Below are positions 8,305 through 17,852 of a stretch of DNA of 64,000 bases, piece after piece. This DNA comes from Candidatus Lumbricidiphila eiseniae (GTDB taxonomy: Bacteria > Actinomycetota > Actinomycetes > Actinomycetales > Microbacteriaceae). The notes beneath the pieces are model-generated. The model made no database searches, had not been told where the DNA came from, and worked only from the letters and a program-made list of their open reading frames with translations. Within the stretch, counting starts at the first letter, position 1, and each line of letters opens with the position of its first letter. The position numbers and the translations under genes were made by a program. The DNA lies in contig NAEP01000023.1 in NCBI GenBank assembly GCA_002529645.1, forward strand, positions 1 to 64,000, written 5' to 3'.

Positions 8305-8603
8305 GCAATAGCGGGCATATAATTACATCCGAAAGTACAAGTGCGTCTAACACTTTTGGTGGAAGTGTTGGTTGGGCGTCAGTGCGCCGAGAAGATCGTC
8401 TTGCTTGCTGCCCGCTCCTGGAACGCGAGATGGGCATTACGGTAGGGCATGAGAACCTCCGGATGGCAGCGGGTTTGGGCAAACCATACCCCGGAGATCC
8501 CATTTCTTTCGTCAATCCAGAAATGACATCAGCCTCATGACCGGGCACACCAAGTGGGGTGTTGTTCCGGTCGAGGAGGGGGGTAGTTCGGTCGGGTGGG
8601 TGA
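8305..8603. other. Intergenic stretch with no recognised gene
   Basis: No open frame here has convincing family features or a good ribosome binding site. A minus-strand stretch reading NAHLAFQERAASKTIFSAH may be residual coding sequence, but I cannot assign it. Confidence 0.5.
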
Positions 8604-8691
8604 GGTGTCGCCCTGGTCGGGCAGATGGTGTTTTCACTCGCCGTCGCAACGCCCGGCAGCGGGGGTGTCGCCCTGGCCGGGCAGATGGTGT
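8604..8691. CRISPR. Two-copy CRISPR-like unit (60-bp period)
   Basis: The 28-bp copies at 8604-8631 and 8664-8691 begin GGTGTCGCCCTGG and contain GCCC...GGGC arms; one base differs. The unique insert 8632-8663 is 32 bp. The hairpin layout resembles a type I-E repeat. It lies just beyond the 3' end of the UlaG-like gene. Confidence 0.7.
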
Positions 8692-8724
8692 GCGGGCCAG
8701 TCTGGTAGTTGGGCTGCTATTGGT

Positions 8725-9375
8725 TTACCTGTCGATTGGTGTGAGTTCTAGCGAATCACCCGCGGCGAGAGGATAATACGTGCCACCGCCCTGCTCAACC
8801 GCCCAGGCCAGTCGGGTGTGGGACATGTTCACTCCGAGTGGGGATAGGACGCCCTCGTGCACCCCAAACGCCTGTCGCGGACAGACACCCTCGGCAAAAT
8901 CCATGCCCTCGCTGATTTTCATCCACGGGGCACCGAGCGGCGCAGCAAGCACCTCGACCGGGACATCCGGAACCTCAAGCGAGTCGCCACCGTAAAAAAT
9001 GCGGTCATTGATGAGCACGCCAATATTGTCTATGAGCGGGATGGTGCGGTGGATGAGTGCGTGCGTTCCGCCAAAAAACCGCAGATGGAAGGGCCCTGCC
9101 GCTGCCTCGTCGCCGGGACTGACGGTGATGATCAGGTGCCTTGCCGCTGCCGCCGCGACCCCGGCGGGGCCGTAGACAGAGACTCCGGGATTGGCGGCAC
9201 TGATGCGGTCGAGGTGATCGTTCGACCAGTGGTCACTGTGTTCGTGGGTGAGCACTACCGCCGCGACGTGGGTGAGGTCGGCCAACGGCGGGGTGAAACC
9301 GCCTGGATCGACAATGAGCTTGCTGCCCAATTCCTCGACGACAAACGTCGAGTGTTCAAGTTTTGTGATGCGCAT
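8725..9375 (-). CDS. UlaG-like metallo-beta-lactamase-fold hydrolase
   Basis: 216 residues. It opens MRITKLEHSTFVVEE, followed by LIVDPGGF and the metal-binding LTHEHSDHW (HxHxDH), a GGTHALIH segment and FYGGDSLEV, all typical of the UlaG/YtnP-like group. The C-terminal HEGVLSPLGVN completes the fold. The ATG at 9375 is chosen since the longer frame adds a non-family leader. The family includes lactonases and phosphodiesterases; the substrate here is unknown. It stands alone between CRISPR-like repeat units. Confidence 0.8.
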   Translation of the reverse strand: MRITKLEHSTFVVEELGSKLIVDPGGFTPPLADLTHVAAVVLTHEHSDHWSNDHLDRISAANPGVSVYGPAGVAAAAARHLIITVSPGDEAAAGPFHLRFFGGTHALIHRTIPLIDNIGVLINDRIFYGGDSLEVPDVPVEVLAAPLGAPWMKISEGMDFAEGVCPRQAFGVHEGVLSPLGVNMSHTRLAWAVEQGGGTYYPLAAGDSLELTPIDR

Positions 9376-9480
9376 GCCTTGAGCAAATACCCTGCTCGGT
9401 GGTGCGCGCAAGTTCTTGGCCGTCATGCTCCGCGTGGATGTGCTGTGGGGGCGGAACGGCAGTCACCCTGGTCCGGGTGT

Positions 9481-9568
9481 GCTGTCTACCCGTGACGGAC
9501 GATTTGGCCGCGGTCGCGGCAGCGAACGGGGACCGGACGTGGTGTCCGCCCGTGACGGACGATTTGGT
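9481..9568. CRISPR. Two-copy CRISPR-like unit (60-bp period)
   Basis: Copies at 9481-9508 and 9541-9568 share CCCGTGACGGACGATTTGG and differ at three positions before it. The second copy has GTCCG...CGGAC arms. The insert 9509-9540 is 32 bp. It lies between the UlaG-like gene and tRNA-Glu. Confidence 0.7.
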
Positions 9569-9609
9569 CGGGCCGTTGCGCCGTGGGAGACTGGACAGGT
9601 TGTCGATCT

Positions 9610-9682
9610 GGCCCCATCGTTTAGTGGCCTAGGACACCGCCCTCTCACGGCGGCGGCGCGGGTTCGAATCCCGCTGGGGTCA
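9610..9682 (+). tRNA. tRNA-Glu (anticodon CUC)
   Basis: A 73-nt cloverleaf: acceptor GGCCCCA pairs with TGGGGTC, the anticodon arm CCGCC-CTCTCAC-GGCGG gives anticodon CUC, and the T loop reads GGTTCGAATCC. CCA is not encoded. Its 3' half serves as the attachment site of the element that follows. Confidence 0.93.
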
Positions 9683-9684
9683 CA
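9641..9684. repeat. attL, 3' part of tRNA-Glu
   Basis: This 44-bp segment, from the anticodon loop to just past the tRNA end, recurs at 16511-16554 with about four mismatches. The integrase gene begins beside it, so it marks the left junction of the integrated element. Confidence 0.75.
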
Positions 9685-9689
9685 ATAGT

Positions 9690-9717
9690 AAAAACCCCCG
9701 GTCAAACCGGGGGTTTT
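9690..9717 (+). terminator. Rho-independent terminator after tRNA-Glu
   Basis: A perfect AAAACCCCCGGT / ACCGGGGGTTTT stem with a 3-nt loop and terminal T run. It could serve both the tRNA and the convergent integrase gene. Confidence 0.85.
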
Positions 9718-9748
9718 CGCGTTTCCGCCGTGGAGGTCCGAGAGAGCG

Positions 9749-10858
9749 TTATGCGGCCTTTGGCAACAGATTGGCAACATCTGATTGCATCGCGGCCGCG
9801 TTGAGCGCCGTGGCAACACTGTCGAGGTCGTCATCGAACAGGTCGGCGTACACGTCGAGCGTCACGGCGGCCGAGGCGTGCCCGAGCATCCGCTGCACGG
9901 CCTTCACGTTCGCCCCCGCGCTGACGGCGAGCGACGCGGCCGTGTGCCGCAGCTCGTGCGGCGTGAGGCCCTTGAGCCCGACCGCCGCCGCCTCATCGAA
10001 CCAGCCGACCCGGTAGACGTGGTTGCGAAGCCAGGTGCCGGTGCGGATGCCGTAGAACACCGGGGCGTCGGCCGGTCGTCCGGCGGTCTGCGCCCGCAGC
10101 AGCCCGACGAGGAACGCCGGAATCGGGATGCTCCGGTGCTCGTAGTCCTTCGGCGGCTCGATGCGCTGGTAGCCCTTGTCGGCGACGACGGTCTGCGCGA
10201 CCGTCAGCCGCGGGTGCTTCGCGTCGAGGTCGAGGTCGCCGATCCGCAGCCCCGACAGCCCGCAGTATGCCAGCACGAGCACGACGAGGCCGTAGCCGTA
10301 CTCGCGGCCGTCCTTCGCCTGGTCGATCGCCCGTGCGAGCGCGGCGACCTGATCGTGCGACAGATACCGCTTGCGCGTCTTCGTCGGCTTCGGGAGCTTG
10401 AGCCGCTGCGCGGGGTTGGAGGGCAGCCGCCCGTCCTCGACCGCGAACCGCAGGGCACCCGAGAGCACGTTGACGATCTTCCGCACCGTCGCGGGCGCAC
10501 CGGGCAGCGCAGAGGCCCACTCCTGCACGCGCAAGCGGGCGAGGTTGCCGATCGGGATGGTGCCGAGTTCGGGGACGATGTGCTTCTCGATGATGTTCTC
10601 GACTCGGCTGCGGGTCGTCGCCCGGAGGTCGCCCCTGGCCGCGAGCCAGGTGTGGAGCCATTCGGCGACGGTCACCTTGGCCCGCGAGGGGTCGAGGTAG
10701 CGGCCCTGCGCGATGTCGACCTCCGTGGTCGCCAGGAACAGCTCCGCGGCCTTCTTGGTCGTGAAGCCCCGCTTCTGCGTCTGCTTCCGATCCGGCCGCC
10801 GGTACAGCGCCCGGTAGCGACGGCCCTTGGCTGTCTCGTAGGACTCGATGCTTCCCAT
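9749..10858 (-). CDS. Tyrosine-type site-specific integrase
   Basis: 369 residues from the ATG at 10858. An N-terminal arm-binding region with KKAAELFLATTEVDIAQG and a SAM-like domain precede the catalytic domain. The catalytic residues are visible: SGLRIGDL (first Arg), HELRHTAA (His-x-x-Arg), LGHASAAVTLDVYADL (second His and tyrosine nucleophile). The gene runs toward tRNA-Glu, the usual arrangement for an integrase that uses the tRNA 3' end as attB. It appears intact although the element's transfer genes are broken. Confidence 0.92.
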   Translation of the reverse strand: MGSIESYETAKGRRYRALYRRPDRKQTQKRGFTTKKAAELFLATTEVDIAQGRYLDPSRAKVTVAEWLHTWLAARGDLRATTRSRVENIIEKHIVPELGTIPIGNLARLRVQEWASALPGAPATVRKIVNVLSGALRFAVEDGRLPSNPAQRLKLPKPTKTRKRYLSHDQVAALARAIDQAKDGREYGYGLVVLVLAYCGLSGLRIGDLDLDAKHPRLTVAQTVVADKGYQRIEPPKDYEHRSIPIPAFLVGLLRAQTAGRPADAPVFYGIRTGTWLRNHVYRVGWFDEAAAVGLKGLTPHELRHTAASLAVSAGANVKAVQRMLGHASAAVTLDVYADLFDDDLDSVATALNAAAMQSDVANLLPKAA

Positions 10859-10871
10859 GTCCGCCCCGGTC

Positions 10872-11084
10872 CTACTGCCGCAATCCGGCAAGGCGCTCGA
10901 CATCGACGCGGCGGTAGACGCGCTTGTGCTGGGTAAGCCGAATCGGCTCCACCGGGGCGCGGCCGTCCAGGGCGAGAGTGCGCAGGGTCGTGCGGTGGAT
11001 GCCCAGGAGCTTCGCCGTCTCCTCCTCGGAGTAGAACAGCGGGGCGGACCCCCGCGCGTCGGGGGACGCTGCGCTCTCACCCAT
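10872..11084 (-). CDS. Excisionase-like MerR/HTH_17 DNA-binding protein
   Basis: 70 residues. YSEEETAKLLGIHRTTLRTLALDG...RVYRRVDVERLAGL is the winged-helix excisionase pattern (YSxxEaAklLgi...). The ATG at 11084 follows GAGGAG; an upstream TTG or ATG is possible. It lies 13 bp before the integrase and is probably co-transcribed, acting as the directionality factor for excision. Confidence 0.8.
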   Translation of the reverse strand: MGESAASPDARGSAPLFYSEEETAKLLGIHRTTLRTLALDGRAPVEPIRLTQHKRVYRRVDVERLAGLRQ

Positions 11085-11192
11085 CGCGATCTCCTCGGAA
11101 TCTACGATCACAGCCGCAATCGCAGCTACAGTCTTAGATTAGATCACAACACGCCAATGACAGCAAGGGTTTTAGATACTCGTGTCGCTCGG

Positions 11193-11198
11193 TACACT
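11193..11198 (+). promoter_or_regulatory. Candidate -10 of a leaderless promoter
   Basis: TACACT lies 7 nt before the GTG at 11205, with no convincing ribosome binding site between. This spacing places transcription start at or near the start codon, as in many actinobacterial leaderless genes. Confidence 0.35.
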
Positions 11199-11204
11199 CG
11201 GGAT

Positions 11205-11906
11205 GTGACCACAGCCCCGCGCCGCCCCGGCGATCAGTCCTATGACGGCCTGATCGTGCAGGCCGACCTACCGGACGGCTGGCATCTGCCGAGCCGGTTC
11301 CCCGGCGAGCGCGACGATGACGCGAGCGAGCAGATCGACGCGATCCTCGGCTACAACGATCAGGTGACGACCGAGGCCGACCGGCAGGCGCAGGCGACTT
11401 CCGAGCAGAACGAGACGATCGACGGCCGCTGGCGCTACATCGAGCACACGGCCACGGCGACCCGCGTGTTCATCCGCCTCCAGCGCCAGCAGTTCGCCGT
11501 CCCCGAGGAGGTGCGCATTAGCGGGGTCGTCTACCTCCCGTGGCGGCCGGGTGATCCCGTCTCCAGCCAAGACCTCCGCACCCTGCCGACCGCGCGCATC
11601 GAGGCGGCGATCAACGAGCGCTTGTTCGCCATGAAGCGCACGGTGACGATCACCGGCGGGAAGGTCGTGCTGCCCTCCGGCCGGAAGATCAGCGAGCGGG
11701 ATCTGCTCAAGCCGCTTGGGAACCCGAAGCGGACCCCCGACTTCTACGAACTCGTCGCCCTCCAGTACGGCAAGCTCTCCGCGCAGGGCGACTCGGCCCC
11801 GGCGGTGACAATGGCGAAGATCAACGGCGTCGCCCACGCCACGGCGCAGGGCTGGCTCGTCCGGACTCGCTCCCGCGGGCTGCTGCCGCCCGGTCGCCGC
11901 GGGTAG
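11205..11906 (+). CDS. Hypothetical protein of the integrated element
   Basis: 233 residues, no recognised catalytic motif. Visible segments include SYDGLIVQADLPDGWHLPSRFPGE near the N-terminus, a basic middle (ERLFAMKRTVTITGGKVVLPSGR) and a C-terminus (PDFYELVALQYGKL...AKINGVAHATAQGWLVRTRSRGLLPP) that looks like a DNA-binding helix pair with a position for a resolvase-like or ParB-like helix-turn-helix. It is divergent from the excisionase gene, so it may be a regulator or replication-associated protein of the element. Function is not assigned. Confidence 0.6.
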   Translation: MTTAPRRPGDQSYDGLIVQADLPDGWHLPSRFPGERDDDASEQIDAILGYNDQVTTEADRQAQATSEQNETIDGRWRYIEHTATATRVFIRLQRQQFAVPEEVRISGVVYLPWRPGDPVSSQDLRTLPTARIEAAINERLFAMKRTVTITGGKVVLPSGRKISERDLLKPLGNPKRTPDFYELVALQYGKLSAQGDSAPAVTMAKINGVAHATAQGWLVRTRSRGLLPPGRRG

Positions 11907-12003
11907 CTGGCGGGGGAGCGGGTCGGGCTAACCGTGATCGCCGCCCTGCTATTTCTCGGCTAGATGATCTAAAGTAGAAGTTCACGGAAGATCGGAGGCG
12001 CCG

Positions 12004-13311
12004 ATGGGGGAGTATGTCGAGCGCCTGTGGGCGCCGGAGGACGCAGGCGGTCTGAGCCGAAAGGACCGCGCCGCGGGTCGTTACCTGGCGTATGTGCCGG
12101 ACGAGCTGGGCGACCGGCTCCCGACGCTCGGCGCTGCCGCACAGGGCGCGGCGGAAGACGCGCTGGCGGTGCTGGCGCGGGCGGACGAGCGGATCGGGGA
12201 GCGGGGCCGCTACCTGAACCATCTGCTGATCCGCTCGGAGTCCATCTCTTCGTCGTGGATCGAGGGCAACCGCATCTCCCCAAAGCGGCTGGCGATCGCG
12301 GAGCTGTTGCACGAGGGGCCGCAGCAGGCGCTCGATGTGGTGGCGAACGTGCGCGCGACGGAGGCCGCGATCGCGGAGCTGGCCGACCGGGAGCGGGCGA
12401 TCACGACCGAGGACATCGTGGACCTCCAGCACGTCATCGAGCCGCGCCTTGCGCGGGGGCTACGCCGGGAGCAGAACTGGGTCGGCGGTCCCGGCTGGTC
12501 GCCGCTGCGCGCCGCGTTTGTGCCCCCGCCGGAGGGCGAGGTGGAGCGGCTGGTCGCCGACCTCGCTCGCTTCGCCACCGACACCGCCGGCAACCCGGTG
12601 GTGCGGGCGGCGATCGTCCACGCGCAGTTCGAGACGATCCACCCGTTCATCGACGGGAACGGCCGCACCGGGCGCGCGCTGATCCACACGGTGCTGCGCC
12701 GGGCGGACGCGCTCAGGAACGCGCTCATCCCGATCAGCACCGTGTTCGCCGGGGACACCGATTCTTACATCGCCGGGCTCACCGACTACCGGGCCGACCC
12801 GCCCCGGTTGGACGAGTGGGTGGCCGGCTTCGCGCAGGCCGCCGAGCGCGCGGCTGGCAACGCCGTCCGGCTCGCGGAGGACATCGCGGCGTTGGACGCA
12901 CGGGTGCGCGACGAGCTGGTGGCGCAACGTCGCGCCCGTGACGCGAGCCCCGCCGTGCCGCGCCGGGATGCGGTGGTGCTGCGCATCCTCGACACCCTGG
13001 CCTCCGATCCGGTGCTCACCGCCGAGTCCGTCAGCACTCGCCTGGGCGTGTCGCCAGCCGCCGCGCACCGCGCCCTGACCGAGCTGGCGGAGGCCGGCAT
13101 CCTGAACCGGGCGAAGGAGCGTGGTCGGCTGGTGTGCTGGACCGCTGACCGGCATCTGGCTCTGGTCGCCCTGACCGAGCGCAGCAACCGCGTCGGCGCC
13201 GAGGATACCCGGAACCGCAGGCCCGCTCGCGGGCCAGCGCTGCCCGACCTCACCCGCTACGGGCTCGGCGGTGCCTCCCGCACGTCGTGCCGCGACGCGC
13301 CGGGGCTGTAG
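12004..13311 (+). CDS. Fic-family protein (AMPylase-type) with C-terminal winged helix
   Basis: 435 residues. The Fic core motif HPFIDGNGRTGR is complete from His213. Upstream, SSSWIEGN (about 82-89) fits the inhibitory helix (S/T)xxxE(G/N) of class II Fic proteins, so the enzyme carries its own autoinhibition and needs no separate antitoxin. The C-terminus (about 315-385) is a winged helix-turn-helix (SVSTRLGVSPAAAHRALTELAEAGIL). Fic proteins transfer AMP or another nucleotide onto target hydroxyls. An 11-bp palindrome TAGATGATCTA at 11961-11971 lies in the promoter region and could be an autoregulatory site. Confidence 0.9.
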   Translation: MGEYVERLWAPEDAGGLSRKDRAAGRYLAYVPDELGDRLPTLGAAAQGAAEDALAVLARADERIGERGRYLNHLLIRSESISSSWIEGNRISPKRLAIAELLHEGPQQALDVVANVRATEAAIAELADRERAITTEDIVDLQHVIEPRLARGLRREQNWVGGPGWSPLRAAFVPPPEGEVERLVADLARFATDTAGNPVVRAAIVHAQFETIHPFIDGNGRTGRALIHTVLRRADALRNALIPISTVFAGDTDSYIAGLTDYRADPPRLDEWVAGFAQAAERAAGNAVRLAEDIAALDARVRDELVAQRRARDASPAVPRRDAVVLRILDTLASDPVLTAESVSTRLGVSPAAAHRALTELAEAGILNRAKERGRLVCWTADRHLALVALTERSNRVGAEDTRNRRPARGPALPDLTRYGLGGASRTSCRDAPGL

Positions 13312-13325
13312 CGCGGCGCCGCCGG

Positions 13326-16075
13326 TCAGAGGCCGATGCCGTCCCGCTCGATGCCGGGCGCCTGTCGGCTCGGGTGGCGGGTGAAGTCGTGCAGCCCCTC
13401 AGCACGTCGGGTCAGGGCCTCGGCGGCGACGCGCTCGGCCTCGGTGCGCGCTTCGATCTGCGCGGCGGCCTCGGTGACCGGAAGGGCCTCCAGCTCAGCG
13501 AGCTGCCGCCGCAGCGCCTCGGCCTGCCACTGGGCGTCCTCTGCCTGGCGGCGCGGGCTGCCGGTGCTGTACGGGTTGCCGAACAGCCGCGTGCGCAGCA
13601 AGCCCCGCTGCCGCTCCTGCCGGTCCACGGCGCGACGCTGCTCCTGCCGGGCATGCGCGTGCCTCCGCGTGGCGTCGGCCGACCGCGGGTCGACCTCGGC
13701 CTGCTGCTCGGCCGCCGCCTGCGCCCACACCGGCACCTGCTCCGGCGTGCGCGGGATCGAGCCCCACCGCTGCCGGGCCAGGTTCTCGACCTCGTGGCGC
13801 TGACGCTCGGCCTCGGCCAGCGCCCGGCCGGCGCTCCGACGCCTGAGCGCCCCGGCCCGGCTCCTGGCGGCGATCGTCGCCTCGTGGCGCTCCCTGGCAG
13901 CGAGGATCGCAGCGGCGTCCGTGCTGGCCTGCTCGACCAGCGGCGAGATCACCTCAGCGCGCGCCTCCTCGACCCGCTGGGCGGCGGCCTCGACCTCGGC
14001 CCGCCGCGTCTCGGCCTCGGCACGGTGTGCGGCCGACTGGCTCGATCGCCTCGGCCGCCTCCGCCCATTGTGCCGCCTGGCGCTCGGCCTGCTCGATGCC
14101 CTGTCGCAGTCGGGCGCGCTCGGTGTTCACGACGCGCGCCGGCCCGTCCGCGACGATGCCCGCGACGGCGGCCTGCGCCCGCCCGGTGGCCTCGCGCAGT
14201 CCGCGGTCGGCGCGGTCCCGCTCGAGCGCGGCGGTGAACTGCTCCCGTGCGTCTTCGAGGTCCGCGGCGACGACATGCAGCCGGTTCTCCTCCTGCCCGC
14301 GGGTGAGGCCGACGTAGACGCCGGCCGCGTCGAGCGCGTCGGACAGGACGGTGTGCGATGCGGGGGCGGTCATGCCCTGGACGCCGTAGGCGGTCGCGGC
14401 GTAGGCCAGGTGCGCGTGCTCGGTGACGTACTCGGCGGGCAGGTGCACGGTGCGCTGCTGCTTCCGCTCGCTCGCGGCGTCCCGCACCCACAGGCTGCCG
14501 TCATCCCCGACCTGCTGGACGATCCAGGTCTGCCGGTTCGCCACGCCCACCTCCGAGTCGTTGCGGCGGGTCTGGATGAGGTCGCCAGCGCCGATGCTCA
14601 GGCCGTCCGCGCCGTCGATGGTGCGGGCGTCGTCGACCACGCCCGTGCGCACCCGGTCCTCGCGGATCAGGGCGTTCAGCTCGCGCGCCTCGTCGTTGGT
14701 CGCCGTGGTGATTGCGGCTCCGTCGATCCGCTCGGCGGCGACCGCGGCACGCAGCGCGTCGGCATCCTCGTGGAGTTGCACGAGTCCGAGTGCGTGGAGC
14801 CGGTCGAACAGCTCAGCTGGGTTGCGGCCGGTTCGCAGGTCGAGAGTGAGCTGCGCGTAGTCGGGGTCCACGAAGCGGTGCAGATTGGTCAGGTCGTAGA
14901 CGTGCGGGGCGAGAGCGGCCGCGATGTCGAGCACCCCGCCGCGCCCCACGGCGGGGAGCTGCGCCCGGTCCCCGACGAGCGCGAGCGTCATGCCAGCCTC
15001 GTCCGCCACGGTCAGCAGGGCGAGGGCGGTGTCCTGGTCAAGCATCCCCGCCTCGTCCACCACGACCCGCTCACCGGCGGCCAGTCGGTTCTCCTTCGCC
15101 GGGCCGCGGTAGGTCGCGCCCGTCACCGGGTCCGTGTCGCCCACGGCCAGCCGGGTCCAGACACCATCGGCGTTCCACCGGAACCCGTGGTCGTAGACGA
15201 GCGCCGCGACCGAGTCGGTCGGCACGCCGAGCTCGACGGCGGCGACATCGGCGGCCTTCTTCGTCGGCGTCACCACCCGCACCGAACGGCCCTCCTGTCC
15301 GGCGGCGCGGATCGCGGCACCGAGCATGGTGGTCTTGCCTGCACCCGCCGCACCCTCAACGATGACGAGCGGCCGGATGGAGGCGACCGCGGCAGCGGCG
15401 CGCGCCTGGTCCGCATCCAGCCCCGGCCCCTGCACACGCGGGGTTGCGCCGTGCGCCGGTCGGGTGGCGCGCTGGGCCAGGCGGTCGCGCAACTCCGTCT
15501 CGACCGCGACGACGTGCAACGTCGTCAGGTGCGCCACATGCTCCGGGCGCGGCGCGTCCGGCGGCAGGATCGAGAGGCAGTCGTCCGCGGCGAGCCGGGT
15601 GGTGATGGTGATGAACTTGCACAACTCGTGCGGGGCGGCGCGCGCGCCGGCCTCGGTGACGATGCGCGCCACCTGCTCCTGCACGTCATGCACGGTCCAC
15701 GCGGATGCAGCGGCGGCGCAACGGTCGAGCGCACGGGAGGCGATGTGTTGCACGGCCAGCTCGTCCAGCGTGCGCGGGGGTTGCACGGTGGCGCGCGGTA
15801 GGTCCAGCGTGTAGCCGGCGTCCTGTAGCTCGCGCAGCCACACGGCTTCGCTCCCGAGCACGGAGGGCTTCTTGCTTGGCCGCTCGTGATCCCACGCCTT
15901 CGCTCTCAGCCGGGCCGAGACGACCGGCCCCGGTGTCTCGCCGGGATGCGCTGCCTCCCACTCCGCCTCGAAGCGGACGAGGTTACGCGCGACCTGCGCG
16001 CCGCGCTTCGACATCACCGCGTTCCACGGCACCAGCTCCGCGACCTCTCCGGTGATGGGGTCGAGGGTCAGGCCG
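13326..16075 (-). pseudogene. MobF/TraA-type relaxase-helicase, 5'-truncated and frameshifted
   Basis: The main open part encodes a helicase domain: Walker A VEGAAGAGKTT, Walker B VVVDEAGML, GDRAQLPAVGRGG, and the UvrD-like AATAYGVQGMT and VGLTRG. The N-terminal relaxase domain with its catalytic tyrosine is gone; at about 16070-16085 the frame joins zeta-toxin-like sequence. Near 14030-14045 the frame shifts: after AAEAIEP the open frame degenerates into Arg/Gly-rich residues, while the neighbouring frame reads SAAHRAEAETRRAEVEAAAQRVEEARAE and continues as coiled coil to 13326. It was therefore one protein, now at least doubly broken. The element can no longer mobilise itself. Confidence 0.8.
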
Positions 16076-16290
16076 GGCGCGCAGGAACCGCTCCTCGGCT
16101 GCCAGCCTGGACACCGGGGCGGGGGTGACGACGGTGACGACCTCGACCCGGTAGCCGGCCTCCGCAAACCTTGTGGCCGTGGCGCTGATCATTGCGGGGT
16201 CGCGGAAGGTGCCTTCCAGCAGTACCGGATAGCCGTACTGGATCGCGTGATCCAGGGCGAGGCGGATGAGCCCGCTGGAGGTAGCTGGGA
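16076..16290 (-). pseudogene. Zeta-toxin-like kinase fragment
   Basis: The minus strand reads LALDHAIQYGYPVLLEGTFR followed by DPAMISATATRFAEAGYRVEVV and APVSRLAAEERF, typical of the middle of a zeta toxin (P-loop UDP-GlcNAc kinase). The P-loop itself and the C-terminal part are missing; the sequence fuses out of frame into the relaxase remnant, indicating a deletion between a toxin gene and the relaxase gene. Confidence 0.6.
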
Positions 16291-16510
16291 GAGCGGGTCA
16301 GGCGCGGGAATGTGAGCTCGCTACTCGGCACACTCGACAAGTGCTCTCCGACACCCTGACCTGCCGCCTCCAGGGGGCGGAAACGTGGCAACATTCTGGC
16401 AACGAACGCTGACGACAAGGACTTGCGCGACGCACTCGACGCACGCGGAACTCCTGCAAACACGGGCCGATGAGGGGTCCGCAACGTGGTTCCGGGGGGG
16501 GGGCGAACCT

Positions 16511-16554
16511 CCTCTCACGGCGGCGGTGCAGGTTTGAATCCCGCTGCGGTCACA
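16511..16554. repeat. attR, degenerate copy of the tRNA-Glu 3' end
   Basis: CCTCTCACGGCGGCGG...CGGTCACA matches 9641-9684 with about four substitutions. The 5' half of a tRNA is absent, so this is an attachment-site remnant rather than a tRNA gene. The element spans about 6.9 kb. Confidence 0.7.
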
Positions 16555-16579
16555 GAGGGCGAGTTTGACCGACACTCGT

Positions 16580-17509
16580 TCACTGCATCACCCTGTCAAC
16601 CCCAACCTGTTTGAGCTGCTCTGCAGTGTGGCGGTCGCACAGCGCGCGGTCGCAGCGCTCGCAGACGACAAGCTGGTTGTCGCATGAGGCATCCCGGCAG
16701 TTACCTGTTCGCTTGGTGGGGCCACCGCACCCGGTGCACTCACCGATAACCGCAGCGTGAGGTGAGAAGTCGATCGACCCGCGTTTGTCGAACACATAGA
16801 GCGACCCCTGCCACAGGCCGCTATCACCGTACCGTTCGCCGTAGCGCACGATGCCACCGTCGAGCTGATATACCTCGGTAAACCCACGGTTGAGCATGAG
16901 GCTTGAGAGCACCTCACAGCGAACGCCGCCGGTGCAATAGGTGACGACGGGGTGGTGTTTGAGGTGGTCGTAGGCACCGGAATCGAGCTCAGTGACGAAC
17001 TCGCGGGTGGTGTTCACGTCGGGAATGACCGCGTTCTGAAACCGTCCGATGGCGGCCTCGAGTGCATTACGCCCATCGAAGAACGCGACCTCGTCTCCGC
17101 GGGTAGCAATCAGGTCGTGCAGGGCATCGGGGGAGAGCCTGGTTCCACCGCCGACGATGCCGTCGCTGGTGACGTGCAGTTCTCCCGGCGCGCCGAAGCT
17201 CACGATTTCGTCGCGCACCTTCACGCTCAACTTCGGAAAATCGAGGGATGCTCCGCCCTCATCCAGCCCGGAACCATCACTCCATTTCACGTCGAGGTTT
17301 TTGAAGGCGGGGTAGTCCCGTGTTTTCCGCAGGTATCGCTTCACCGCCCGGATATCGCCGCCGAGAGTTCCGTTGATTCCATCGTGTGAGATGAGCACTC
17401 GGCCTCGGAGGTTGAGCGACTCGGCGAGGTCGCGCTGCCACAACCGAACGGCTGTGGGGTCAGTCAGCGGTGTGAATACGTAGTACAGGATGATCTTGGC
17501 AAGGGCCAT
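16580..17509 (-). CDS. trhO: tRNA uridine(34) hydroxylase TrhO (rhodanese family, UPF0176)
   Basis: 309 residues from the ATG at 17509 ([15 protein letters not shown]). The N-terminal acylphosphatase-like domain has [21 protein letters not shown], and the rhodanese domain carries the catalytic cysteine in [11 protein letters not shown]. The C-terminus has a Cys-rich zinc-binding tail (CTGCGGP...CRDASC...CERC). TrhO hydroxylates U34 of certain tRNAs to 5-hydroxyuridine. The frame is open further upstream, but the region before 17509 is not family-like. It is a monocistronic housekeeping gene just outside the integrated element. Confidence 0.92.
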   Translation of the reverse strand: MALAKIILYYVFTPLTDPTAVRLWQRDLAESLNLRGRVLISHDGINGTLGGDIRAVKRYLRKTRDYPAFKNLDVKWSDGSGLDEGGASLDFPKLSVKVRDEIVSFGAPGELHVTSDGIVGGGTRLSPDALHDLIATRGDEVAFFDGRNALEAAIGRFQNAVIPDVNTTREFVTELDSGAYDHLKHHPVVTYCTGGVRCEVLSSLMLNRGFTEVYQLDGGIVRYGERYGDSGLWQGSLYVFDKRGSIDFSPHAAVIGECTGCGGPTKRTGNCRDASCDNQLVVCERCDRALCDRHTAEQLKQVGVDRVMQ

Positions 17510-17683
17510 CTGTTGATCGTACGACCTGAACTCTCGGCACCGGTGCACGCTGCGCGGATCTTCTGGTCGGAACCTGTTATTCAGTGGAGAGGAGAACTCT
17601 CTACGCTGGTGCGGCAGGCGAATGTGTTTTCCTGAGACGGGCCGTCTCTCACGCTGACAAGCATCCGATAGACTCGCAGGCAG

Positions 17684-17852
17684 CGAAGGGGAGTATCCCG
17701 CGGGGCATCCGCCTCGACCCACGATCGTCATCACGAGCGGCTTGCCGCTCCGGGCGTGGGAGCTGTCGAGGCCACCTCTTGCACGTGGCATCCTGGCAGC
17801 AGGGAGAGACTTTCGGGTTCTGTACACCCACGAATCCCCGAAAGGTTCCGTA
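17684..17852 (+). promoter_or_regulatory. Probable yybP-ykoY (manganese) riboswitch before terC
   Basis: The leader begins GAAGGGGAGTA (17684-17694) and ends GGGAGAGACTTTCGGG (about 17802-17817), the two conserved loop segments of the yybP-ykoY aptamer, with paired stems between. The final CTTTCGGG can pair with CCCCGAAAG (17836-17844), which contains the terC ribosome binding site, giving a plausible translational switch. The family is known to sense Mn2+ and to precede TerC-type genes. A covariance-model search would settle it. Confidence 0.65.

Noticed and set aside
9785-10936. Long plus-strand open frame opposite the integrase
   Set aside because: Arg/Gly/Val-rich mirror of a GC-rich gene; no family features, while the minus strand encodes a complete integrase.
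13921-15801. 626-residue plus-strand frame opposite the relaxase remnant
   Set aside because: Low-complexity translation caused by codon bias of the minus-strand helicase domain.
16511-16554. Possible second tRNA-Glu
   Set aside because: Only the 3' half is present; no acceptor or D-arm upstream. It is an attachment-site copy.
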